A DNA stretch of 64,000 nt from an uncultured Prevotella sp. (lineage in GTDB: Bacteria > Bacteroidota > Bacteroidia > Bacteroidales > Bacteroidaceae), in NCBI GenBank assembly GCA_946404405.1, contig CAMJDL010000009.1:30405-94404 (forward strand). Reading direction: 5' to 3'. Under the pieces are notes generated by a model. That model saw only the letters and a list, made by a program, of their open reading frames with translations, had not been told where the DNA came from and searched no databases. The number at the start of each line of letters is the position of its first letter. Positions within the stretch are counted from its first letter, which is position 1. Made by a program: the position numbers and the translations under genes. Shown here piece by piece: positions 57,108 to 64,000 of this stretch.

Positions 57108-59150
57108 TTATAGGTATTTGATAATTGTCAATTGATTTCTCTCATCCGTGCGCTGATAGTGCTGTTCGTCCGTAATCTGCCGTAGCAGGCTGATACCCAA
57201 GCCTCCTATCTGTCGTTCTTCGATGACCTTTGCCGTGTCGCATTCACTATTCGTTGGGTCAAAGGGCACGCCGTTGTCCGTTAGCGTAATGTTGAGTGCT
57301 GAATGTTCTCTCTTTGAGAGTGTGGCGTCGCGAGGAACGTTGAACGTTGAACGATGGATTTTCAACTCAATCTCTGTCGCATGTGAATAGCTGATGATAT
57401 TGACCACAGCTTCCTCAAGGGCTATTTCCAGTTTCTTGAGTGTATGTTTCTCTATGCCGGTACACACCCCGTACTCATGCAGTGTACGACGAAGCGACGG
57501 CCACTGTTCTATGTGGTTAGGTACACACACCGAAACAGGTTGCGCTGTACTCTTTTTCCGGATGGTCATGAGTGTAATGTCATCAGTAGGCTCAGCCTCG
57601 CCGATATAACGTTTCACAGCTTCCAGCAAGTTGTCGTCATGTGCCACGATTTCCAACCATTTCGCCTCGCCCATCATCTTCCGCTCTGTATTACGTGCCT
57701 CGGTCACACCGTCAGTATAGAGCACAAGATTCTCGTCCATGTCGAGCATGCACCCTTCTTCCACAAACTTAAACGTTTTTTCGTAGCCCAGGGGAATGTT
57801 GGAAACCATATTGATGATTCTGACGCTGTGATCTGAACTTTTCACCAACGGAGGCATGTGTGCAGCATTACAAAAGAGCAACTGTCCGCTGGGGATATGC
57901 AGACGCCCGATGAATGCCGTCACGAAAGTGAGCGTAGGATTGTTATCGCTCAGCACGGCGTTCATCTCTTCCATGATGGCCTTGGGCGATGTCTGGTGTT
58001 CTAATGCCGAACGAAACAGGTTGACGGCAGCCGACATGAACATCGTTGCCGGTACGCCCTTTCCGCTTACGTCGCCGATGATGAACCACAGGTAATCTCC
58101 CTGACGGCAGAAATCATACAGGTCGCCACCCACTTCGCGCATTGGTATCAGGTCGGCATACACCGTCATGGACTCGTCTTGCGGGAAATCATGACGCAGA
58201 ATGCCCATCTGAATGCCATTAGCAATATGCAATTCGTGGTCCATCACCTTTTTCTCGGTTTCCAGGCGTGCATTCTCCTGCTGGTCGCGCAACATGCGGC
58301 GAATCAGGACACCAATCACCAGAATGCTAAGTACTAAGACAATGAGAGACCATAGGATTCTCCACACGATACTCCTCCAGATATGCCATTGTGGAACAGC
58401 AATCGCCATCTCTATATCTATCCATTCAAATGTCTGACGAGACACGATCCAGTCGTCCTCGGACAGATGCTCGGTGTCATATCCTGCATGGTTGTCACTC
58501 GACGTCAGCACCGTCCCGTCGGAACTGTAGATGACACAGACTGCTTCGTCAATGAGCTTGAACTGCTCCAGCAACTGTTGCATCCATTCTAGACTGAAAT
58601 CAACGTTGATAACGCAAATCAGGTTGCCCGCATTGTCCACGAAATTGTCAGAATAGGTAAATATGGTCTTGTCGATGACATGACTCCAGTATGGCTTGCC
58701 CCAATAGCCTTTGTCGCCACTCTTCAACGCGCCTTTATACCACTCCCGCTGGAAATAGTCGAAGTCTGTGCCGCCCGTTACCGTCGTGATAATGCTGTCA
58801 TTAAGCCGATACGAACACGGGCTGAACCACTTGCCTTTCACGGGATAGAAGTTTTCCGGAAAACTGACACCTACCGTGTAGCAGCTCGGATAGCGCTTCA
58901 ATAGGTCGTGGGTGCCTTTGAGTATGTTGTCCGGCTGCGACACGTTGTCTGCCACGACATGTTTCATCTGCTCAACCACGTCGTAGGCGTCGTACAGTTC
59001 GAACAGCACCTTCTCGTGCGCAATCTGCGTCTTCAAGTCAATGTTTTCCTGGACTTGGCGCACGGCCTGCCTGTACGACATCACGAACTGCACCACTAAG
59101 CCGATGATGAGGAACAGTGCTGCAAATATGGGGATATATCTGTATCGCAT
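57108..59150 (-). CDS. RsbU-RsbW fusion: sensor, PP2C/SpoIIE phosphatase and HATPase kinase
   Basis: A 680-residue membrane protein. TM1 (about 6-24) and TM2 (about 270-295) enclose a periplasmic Cache-like sensor region. The SpoIIE/PP2C domain (about 340-540) carries MREVGGDLYDF, GDVSGKGVPATMFMSA and LYTDGVTEARN. The last 120 residues form an RsbW-type histidine-kinase-like ATPase (LKKLEIALEEAVVNIISYSH, LTDNGVPFDP, GGLGISLLRQI). Between the strands IELKI and LNITL, the segment HRSTFNVPRDATLSKREHSA contains a period-7 tract and appears inserted. Start at 59150 is 4 bp after the first STAS gene. Confidence 0.92.
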   Translation of the reverse strand: MRYRYIPIFAALFLIIGLVVQFVMSYRQAVRQVQENIDLKTQIAHEKVLFELYDAYDVVEQMKHVVADNVSQPDNILKGTHDLLKRYPSCYTVGVSFPENFYPVKGKWFSPCSYRLNDSIITTVTGGTDFDYFQREWYKGALKSGDKGYWGKPYWSHVIDKTIFTYSDNFVDNAGNLICVINVDFSLEWMQQLLEQFKLIDEAVCVIYSSDGTVLTSSDNHAGYDTEHLSEDDWIVSRQTFEWIDIEMAIAVPQWHIWRSIVWRILWSLIVLVLSILVIGVLIRRMLRDQQENARLETEKKVMDHELHIANGIQMGILRHDFPQDESMTVYADLIPMREVGGDLYDFCRQGDYLWFIIGDVSGKGVPATMFMSAAVNLFRSALEHQTSPKAIMEEMNAVLSDNNPTLTFVTAFIGRLHIPSGQLLFCNAAHMPPLVKSSDHSVRIINMVSNIPLGYEKTFKFVEEGCMLDMDENLVLYTDGVTEARNTERKMMGEAKWLEIVAHDDNLLEAVKRYIGEAEPTDDITLMTIRKKSTAQPVSVCVPNHIEQWPSLRRTLHEYGVCTGIEKHTLKKLEIALEEAVVNIISYSHATEIELKIHRSTFNVPRDATLSKREHSALNITLTDNGVPFDPTNSECDTAKVIEERQIGGLGISLLRQITDEQHYQRTDERNQLTIIKYL
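57336..57353. repeat. Period-7 tract inside the RsbU-RsbW gene
   Basis: AACGTTG, AACGTTG, AACG, the same heptamer as at 25693-25727 in an unrelated gene. Read in frame. Confidence 0.8.
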
Positions 59151-59154
59151 ACCT

Positions 59155-59469
59155 CTAACCTCTTGTTTCCTTAAATATAATGTGAGGTCGGATGCCCACA
59201 AGGTCCAGCACGTCCAGGACATCCTTGTTGCAGTTCATGAACACCACCTCAGGATTATCGCTCAGGTATTTCTTACAGTAGAAAATGACGCGCACTCCAC
59301 TGCTGGAAAGGTATGTCAGCCGTGTGGCATCGAATACCACCCTCTCTACGCCCTGGTCCTTGTATGCGGCCAGCTCCTCCAATAGCATCGGCGCATTGTC
59401 TACTGCCAGTTCCTCGCCCAGCACTATAGTCAGCACCGTGCCGTTCCTTGTCACTTCATAATCTCTCAT
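59155..59469 (-). CDS. STAS-domain anti-sigma factor antagonist-like protein (2)
   Basis: A 104-residue STAS domain with the Ser region TYLSSSGVRVIFYC. It is the first of the three partner-switching genes, 4 bp before the RsbU-RsbW fusion, and follows an SLC13 transporter gene. A period-7 tract directly abuts its start codon, filling the ribosome-binding region. Confidence 0.9.
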   Translation of the reverse strand: MRDYEVTRNGTVLTIVLGEELAVDNAPMLLEELAAYKDQGVERVVFDATRLTYLSSSGVRVIFYCKKYLSDNPEVVFMNCNKDVLDVLDLVGIRPHIIFKETRG

Positions 59470-59511
59470 ATCTTACATCTTACATCATACATCTTACACC
59501 ATACATCTCAC
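59470..59511. repeat. Period-7 tract at the SLC13/STAS junction
   Basis: ATCTTAC, ATCTTAC, ATCATAC, ATCTTAC, ACCATAC, ATCTCAC: six heptamers filling the whole gap and containing the SLC13 stop codon (59510-59508). Confidence 0.9.
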
Positions 59512-61313
59512 AGTTTCACCAGCGGATAAGCCAGGATGACGGCGGCGACACCGGTGACGGTGACAATGACCGTCAGGGGAATACCGATACGCATATAGTC
59601 CGAGAAGCGGTAGCCGCCAGGACCATAGACCAGCATGTTTGGTGACGCAGCAATGGGCGTGGAGTACGACGCGTTGGCCGCAATCATCAGTGCCAGCAGG
59701 AAGGGCGCGGGTTCGTAGCCAGCCTGTACTGCCGCCTGGTACATGATGGGGAAGAACATAGCCGTGACAGCCACATTCTCCACCAGCTGCGTTATCAGCA
59801 TGGCCGCCAGACACACGCCAAGCATGATCATGACGGGATGCGTGCCAACCATGCTAATGATGCCATGGGCCATTTGCTGCGCTATGCCCGTCTTCGCTAT
59901 GGCCGAGCCAAGCACGATGCTTCCCGCCAGACTCATCAGCGAACGCCAGCTGACAGAGTCCATGGCCTGATTGATGGTGCAGCAGCGGAACAGCAGCATG
60001 GCCAGGGCTGCCAGCACCGTGCCGTGCAGCAGTGACACCACATTCAGGGCCGTCAGCACCATCATCGCCGTCATGATCAGCGACGAGACAATGGCGTTAG
60101 GCCCCACGTTCACCACCTCCTGAAAGTCGGAGAACTGCAACTGCGATGCCAGGTTCCTGGCGTACGTATCCGTCTTGCGTGGACATTCGAACAACAGCGT
60201 GTCGCCCGCCTGCAACACCACCTCGCGGGGCGACGCCTCGATGCGCCTGCCGCGACGCGCCACCGCCACCAGCACCACGTTGTTATCGCCTTCTATCGTG
60301 CTGTCGCCGATGGTCTTCCCGATCAGCTTGCTGTAGAAGTTGACAAAGGCAATGCGCAGTTCGTAGTTCTTGTTGATCTCGTTCATCGAGCGCACGGGAT
60401 GGTCGGAGACCACCAGCTGATGCGACGCCTTCAACTCCAGTATCTCGTCAATCTGTCCGGCATACACCAGCCGGTCGCCGCCCATCACGAACTCATTCTC
60501 GCTGAGCACCGACGGGTCGTGGTCGAAATGGCTGATGGCTATCAGACTGCCGCCCTTTACATGGAACAGTCCCGCCTCGCCCAGCGTCTTCAGGATGTTC
60601 GGGTTGTCCGACGGCACCAGCAGTTCCACCGTGTAGTCGTTGGCAGCCTCGAAAGCCTCCTCGGGCGACCTGCGCTCCGGCAGCCATCGGCACGCCAGAA
60701 CCAGGAACGCAATGCCAACCACTAGACACAATGCGCCCGGCAGGAAGATCGCAAACACGTTCATCGCCCTGCCCGTAGCCGTCTCGTACATATCAGCCAC
60801 CACGATGTTCGTCGACGTACCAATCAGCGTCAGTACGCCACCCATCTGAACCGCATACACCATGGGCAGGTACAGTTTCGAGGGCGCAACATCCAGTTTC
60901 CTGGCCCACCGTTTCAACACGTTGCCGAAAAGCATAGTCAGCATTGTGTTGCTGAGGAAGGCGCTCAACGCTGCCACTGGCAACGTCATGCGTAACAGTG
61001 CTGTCGAATAACGGTCGGGCAGTCCGAACACATGTTTCATGATCCATTGCAATACTCCGGTATAGCGCAGTCCCGCCATCACCACACCCAGAACACCAGT
61101 GACCACCACCGTACCCGCACTGAAGCCCGAGCACATCTCCTTGGCATCCAGCACACCTACGGCGAATAGTACGCCAATGGCGATAAGCATAACGGCATCG
61201 GTGCGTATCTTCGTAAACAGCATGACACCGATTATCGTTATCACCGTGGCTATGGTAATCCAGGCGTCTATACCGAGGCCCCAAAACAATATGATGTCGT
61301 TTTCCAGTCCCAT
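59508..61313 (-). CDS. SLC13/DASS-family transporter with TrkA-C domains
   Basis: A 601-residue membrane protein. SNTMLTMLFG and LIGTSTNIVV are the two SNT-type substrate/Na+ motifs, mirrored by ENVAVTAMFFP and YSTPIAASPNMLVYGPGGYRF near the end. Between the halves (about 205-370) lie two TrkA-C (RCK-C) domains (GGSLIAISHFDHDPSVLSENE, TLLFECPR). The family imports sulfate, phosphate or dicarboxylates with Na+. It heads an operon with the STAS / RsbU-RsbW / STAS module. Confidence 0.9.
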   Translation of the reverse strand: MGLENDIILFWGLGIDAWITIATVITIIGVMLFTKIRTDAVMLIAIGVLFAVGVLDAKEMCSGFSAGTVVVTGVLGVVMAGLRYTGVLQWIMKHVFGLPDRYSTALLRMTLPVAALSAFLSNTMLTMLFGNVLKRWARKLDVAPSKLYLPMVYAVQMGGVLTLIGTSTNIVVADMYETATGRAMNVFAIFLPGALCLVVGIAFLVLACRWLPERRSPEEAFEAANDYTVELLVPSDNPNILKTLGEAGLFHVKGGSLIAISHFDHDPSVLSENEFVMGGDRLVYAGQIDEILELKASHQLVVSDHPVRSMNEINKNYELRIAFVNFYSKLIGKTIGDSTIEGDNNVVLVAVARRGRRIEASPREVVLQAGDTLLFECPRKTDTYARNLASQLQFSDFQEVVNVGPNAIVSSLIMTAMMVLTALNVVSLLHGTVLAALAMLLFRCCTINQAMDSVSWRSLMSLAGSIVLGSAIAKTGIAQQMAHGIISMVGTHPVMIMLGVCLAAMLITQLVENVAVTAMFFPIMYQAAVQAGYEPAPFLLALMIAANASYSTPIAASPNMLVYGPGGYRFSDYMRIGIPLTVIVTVTGVAAVILAYPLVKL

Positions 61314-61372
61314 TTATCAGTATCTATTTAATAGAGCTATAAGTCAAAAAAAGCAGAGACAATATTTTTTGT

Positions 61373-61525
61373 CTAATACGATTCGCCGTTTCCACCGCCA
61401 CCATAGACAATGTCAACATCGTTAGGATTAGTGCTTACACTTCTCACACTTCCGCTCAGCAGAGAGCAGTGACGTTTCATGCTTACCACTTTCATGTCGG
61501 GGTACTGATATTCTTGCTTCTTCAT
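61373..61525 (-). CDS. Small protein of 50 residues overlapping the GLUG gene
   Basis: The ATG at 61525 overlaps the TGA of the upstream GLUG gene (ATGA). The product starts MKKQEYQYPDMKVVSMKRHC, continues SLLSGSVRSV and ends Gly/Ser-rich (DIVYGGGGNGESY). The pattern of a charged N-terminus with YPDMKVV, a central LLSGS and a Gly-rich tail matches small Bacteroidales proteins I have seen at such positions, but I know of no assigned function. No membrane segment or signal peptide is obvious. The reading frame and coupling support translation. Confidence 0.6.
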   Translation of the reverse strand: MKKQEYQYPDMKVVSMKRHCSLLSGSVRSVSTNPNDVDIVYGGGGNGESY

Positions 61526-62970
61526 AGCTTAACTTTTTTACCATTATTAATATAAAGACCCTTGGCTGTAGGCTTTCCGCTGAGTCGGCGACCATCGAGC
61601 GTATACCACACATCATACCCATTAACCGCAGACCATGAACCGCGAACCGTCTCGATTCCCGTTGTCTCTTCGTCGCCAAAGTTAAGAACGAAGACACTGG
61701 CACCAGCAGAAGGGTCGCCAGCCGTGATGCCGTTCAGCTTAAAGTAGGCACGGCAGGCATTGACGTTGACATTAGCGCCTTTGGGATAGTAGAGCTTGTT
61801 GCTGGTACCGAGGTAGAGCACCGTGTTATCGCCATCGTTAAGTGTGACGGGTGAGAAGGTGCCCACAAAGTCGACTTTGTCAGTTTTAGTATCGGTAGTG
61901 GTGCCGTTTACCGTTACATTCAAGAACAGTGGGTTGGACAGATTACCGGTAATCTCGTTTCTCCACTTTACAAGGTAGGGCTTGCCTGCCTCGATGCTGG
62001 TGGCATCGGTGAAGTTGAGGGTCAGCGTACCGTTAGAGAACGATGAACTGCTCAATTCCTTCACTAAGGCACCGGCAATGGGCGAATAGCCTGACGCACC
62101 TGCGGGGATACTGAAAGGCAGACAGAGCGTGTTCCAGTTGCCGGTAGTGTTAAGTGTACGGCCGGCAAGGAGTACATAGGGCTTGCTGGAAATACTATTG
62201 GCGGCATCATTGTTGATGACAAGCAAGTTGCCACCGAAGTCGCTTGTTGTGTCATTCAGATAGAAACAGCCCGTGATGGAGCCGATATTGTTGTTGTTGC
62301 CGAAAATTGGTCCGTAATGGCCAACTTTGCTGATGGTAGCTTTAACGAAGCAGTTCTGGATGTAATGGCTATTCTGGCCTGTAATGCCGCCAAGATAGTT
62401 GTTGGAATAATTGCCTGTAGTAACGTTACCGATGTTATAGCAGTTTTGGATGACTCCCGCACTGGTGTTCTCGCCTGCGATTCCACCCACAGAAGCGTAG
62501 TTGAAGTTGCCTCTCACTTCTGCTGCATTGGAACAACCTACGATAGTACCACTATTATAACCTGCAATAGAGCCACTGCAACAACTGGACGATACGGAAC
62601 TGAACTGGATGGTACCGCTAATGATGTGCACGTCCTTGACGGTGCCACCAACGCCTATTTGACCAAACAATCCGGCAACATTACCCGTTGTACTGCCAGC
62701 AACATTGACAGTGAGATTTGTAATGGTATGTCCCTGTCCGTCGAAGGTCCCTGCAAAGGGGTGTGTTGTTGTGCCGATGGGGGTCCAACTTACATCTTTA
62801 AGATCCAAATTGGCAGTGAGCGTCACCGTTACGCCAGTATAGTTGTCACCGTCATTCACGCTCGTTGCCAAAGCCTGGAATTCTGACACGTTGCTGACGG
62901 TGGTCACTACGGTAGCATTGACCATCATTCCGACAGCCAATGCCAAGATGATTAATAGTTTTCTTTTCAT
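61522..62970 (-). CDS. Exported GLUG-repeat protein with C-terminal sorting-like segment
   Basis: A 482-residue secreted protein; start at 62970 gives a signal peptide (MKRKLLIILALAVGMMVNA). Residues about 60-215 hold GLUG-type repeats (VAGLFGQIG, VGGIAGENTSAGVIQNCYNIG, LGGITGQNSHYIQNC), a beta-solenoid found in adhesins and surface proteins. A beta-sandwich region follows. The end, VWYTLDGRRLSGKPTAKGLYINNGKKVKL, resembles the C-terminal sorting signals of Bacteroidetes secreted proteins (LDG..L....KG.Y...G.K). A surface-attached or adhesive role is likely. Confidence 0.75.
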   Translation of the reverse strand: MKRKLLIILALAVGMMVNATVVTTVSNVSEFQALATSVNDGDNYTGVTVTLTANLDLKDVSWTPIGTTTHPFAGTFDGQGHTITNLTVNVAGSTTGNVAGLFGQIGVGGTVKDVHIISGTIQFSSVSSSCCSGSIAGYNSGTIVGCSNAAEVRGNFNYASVGGIAGENTSAGVIQNCYNIGNVTTGNYSNNYLGGITGQNSHYIQNCFVKATISKVGHYGPIFGNNNNIGSITGCFYLNDTTSDFGGNLLVINNDAANSISSKPYVLLAGRTLNTTGNWNTLCLPFSIPAGASGYSPIAGALVKELSSSSFSNGTLTLNFTDATSIEAGKPYLVKWRNEITGNLSNPLFLNVTVNGTTTDTKTDKVDFVGTFSPVTLNDGDNTVLYLGTSNKLYYPKGANVNVNACRAYFKLNGITAGDPSAGASVFVLNFGDEETTGIETVRGSWSAVNGYDVWYTLDGRRLSGKPTAKGLYINNGKKVKL

Positions 62971-62988
62971 GATTGCAAATTTTGCTTG

Positions 62989-62996
62989 CAAAATTA
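62989..62996 (-). promoter_or_regulatory. -7 element of the GLUG gene
   Basis: TAATTTTG on the minus strand, 18 bp before the start codon; no clear -33. Confidence 0.5.
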
Positions 62997-63070
62997 CACT
63001 TTTTTTCCCACAATTCACGTTCCTTTTCACAAAAAACAATAAAAAACTTACCCTTTCCGATTTTTTTTCG

Positions 63071-63078
63071 TAACTTTG
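63071..63078 (+). promoter_or_regulatory. -7 element of the RNase R gene
   Basis: TAACTTTG, 29 bp before the start codon; the -33 region has no TTTG at the expected spacing. Confidence 0.6.
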
Positions 63079-63107
63079 CGATTAGAAACTATTAAATGTA
63101 CAATACT

Positions 63108-64000
63108 ATGAGTAAGAAAAAAGGTGGAAAACGACTGAACAAGCGCATGCTGCAAGAGATGTTGCAGACGCTGTTTCAACAGAATCCTAACGAGACATTC
63201 TCGTTTAAACAAGTGTTCAAGGCCCTGAAACTCGATACGCATCCTACGAAGATGATGGCTGTCGACCTGATGGAAGAGATGGCGTGGGACGACTTCCTGT
63301 CGAAGGTTTCGGACAACTCGTACCGGCTGAATCTGAAAACGCAGGTGCAGGAGGGTACGTTTATCCGTAAAGCCAATGGCAAGAACTCGTTCCAGCCCGA
63401 CGATGGTGGTACGCCCGTGTTTGTATCGGAGCGCAACTCGCTGTTTGCCATGAATGGCGACCGCGTCCGTGTAGCCTATATGGCTCGTCGCGAAAAACAT
63501 ATCAAGGAGGCCATGGTGGTCGAGATACTGAGCCATAAGCGCGATCAGGCCGTTGGTAAGCTGAAAGTAGAGAAGGACTATGCTTTCCTCGTGACGGAAG
63601 GCAACATTTTTGTTCATGATGTGCTGATTCCTAAGAAGAAGCTGAAGGGTGGTAAGACTGGCGACAAGGCTGTAGTTAAAATTACCCAGTGGCCTTCGAA
63701 GGAATCGAAGAATATTGTCGGTGAGGTGGTTGACATACTGGGTAAGGAAGGCGACAATAATGTGGAGATGCACGCTATTCTGGCGCAGTACGGTTTGCCG
63801 TATAAGTATCCGAAGCAGGTGGAGGATGCTGCCGAGAAGATTGATCCGGGCATCACACCGCAGGAGATTAGTCGCCGCGAGGACTTCCGCGATGTCTTTA
63901 CCTGCACCATCGACCCGAAGGATGCCAAGGATTTTGACGATGCCTTGTCGATTCGCAAGCAGGGCAAGCTATGGGAGGTTGGTGTGCATATTGCCGACGT
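63108..64000 (+). CDS. rnr: Ribonuclease R, N-terminal part (runs off the window)
   Basis: The open frame continues to the last base, giving about 297 residues. A basic N-terminal winged-helix region (KKKGGKRLNKRMLQEMLQTLFQQNP) is followed by cold-shock/OB domains (YRLNLKTQVQEGTFIRKANG, GDRVRVAYMARRE, GKLKVEKDYAFLVTEG) and the start of the RNB catalytic domain with TIDPKDAKDFDDALSI, which holds the metal-binding Asp cluster. RNase R is a processive 3'-5' exoribonuclease acting on structured RNA. The rest of the RNB and S1 domains lie outside the window. Confidence 0.93.
   Translation, partial: MSKKKGGKRLNKRMLQEMLQTLFQQNPNETFSFKQVFKALKLDTHPTKMMAVDLMEEMAWDDFLSKVSDNSYRLNLKTQVQEGTFIRKANGKNSFQPDDGGTPVFVSERNSLFAMNGDRVRVAYMARREKHIKEAMVVEILSHKRDQAVGKLKVEKDYAFLVTEGNIFVHDVLIPKKKLKGGKTGDKAVVKITQWPSKESKNIVGEVVDILGKEGDNNVEMHAILAQYGLPYKYPKQVEDAAEKIDPGITPQEISRREDFRDVFTCTIDPKDAKDFDDALSIRKQGKLWEVGVHIAD

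Noticed and set aside
61428..61703. 91-codon minus-strand frame over the end of the GLUG gene
   Set aside because: It conflicts with the GLUG frame and the 50-residue gene, which has a coupled start and a coherent product.

Overview
The window looks like chromosomal DNA from a member of the Bacteroidales, most likely Prevotella or a close relative (Prevotellaceae). Supporting signs are the TAnnTTTG (-7) and TTTG (-33) promoter elements in front of many genes, a TonB-dependent receiver paired with a DUF4249 lipoprotein, a CGGDDD-type lipobox, DUF4294, DUF3737, BlaI/M56 pairs and plant-polysaccharide hydrolases. The sequence is moderate in GC and densely coded on both strands. No rRNA, tRNA, transposase, prophage or CRISPR array was seen.

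Layout. 1-6.4 kb: end of an aquaporin, a GH3 beta-glucosidase, class II fructose-bisphosphate aldolase, a Met-rich secreted repeat protein, a Nudix hydrolase and a CE1-type esterase. 6.4-7.9 kb: a 1.5 kb stretch without a credible gene, made of short repeats. 7.9-10.8 kb: BlaI repressor, M56 membrane peptidase and a lipoprotein. 11-17.4 kb: DUF2442 protein, histidine phosphatase, a receiver plus PPDK-type protein and ketopantoate reductase. 17.4-21.6 kb: lipoprotein, TonB receptor and DUF4249 operon. 22-29 kb: CsgG/FlgT-like protein, DUF4294 protein, an Lrp / C26-M19 fusion / M28 operon, aroQ with an O-methyltransferase, and XerD. 29.3-36.1 kb: a tightly overlapped operon DUF3737, C-S lyase type aminotransferase, OPT transporter, GH28, GH43. 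36.2-52 kb: miaB followed by an envelope and glycan region (MsbA-like ABC exporter, two LtaS-type sulfatases, glycosyltransferases, LpxL-type acyltransferase, LicD, DegT aminotransferase, LicC-type nucleotidyltransferase). 52-64 kb: HIT, greA, a PAP2/epimerase/flotillin operon, a partner-switching module (STAS, RsbU-RsbW fusion, STAS) behind an SLC13 transporter, a GLUG-type secreted protein with an overlapping 50-residue gene, and the start of RNase R.

The most unusual signal is at the level of repeats. Two classes recur through the window with a fixed period but a different sequence at almost every site. The first is tracts of period 7 (heptanucleotides), which sit at gene junctions, sometimes containing the stop codon of one gene and the start codon of the next, and also lie in frame inside several genes (miaB, the C26-M19 fusion, the RsbU-RsbW fusion, the histidine phosphatase, and a signal peptide). 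The second is arrays, usually of three units, of about 22 bp, many of them imperfect palindromes. These are mostly intergenic, but one three-unit array (66 bp, 22 codons) lies inside an LtaS-type sulfatase gene. Other hairpin elements are also embedded in coding sequence (GH43 twice, the aminotransferase, the OPT transporter, the M28 peptidase). I know of no description of these as a system. They read like a family of small elements whose length and period are conserved rather than their sequence.

Two RNA-level candidates also stand out: a greA leader with a terminator-like hairpin, and a roughly 65-nt plus-strand transcript with its own promoter and terminator antisense to the 3' end of the PAP2 gene.
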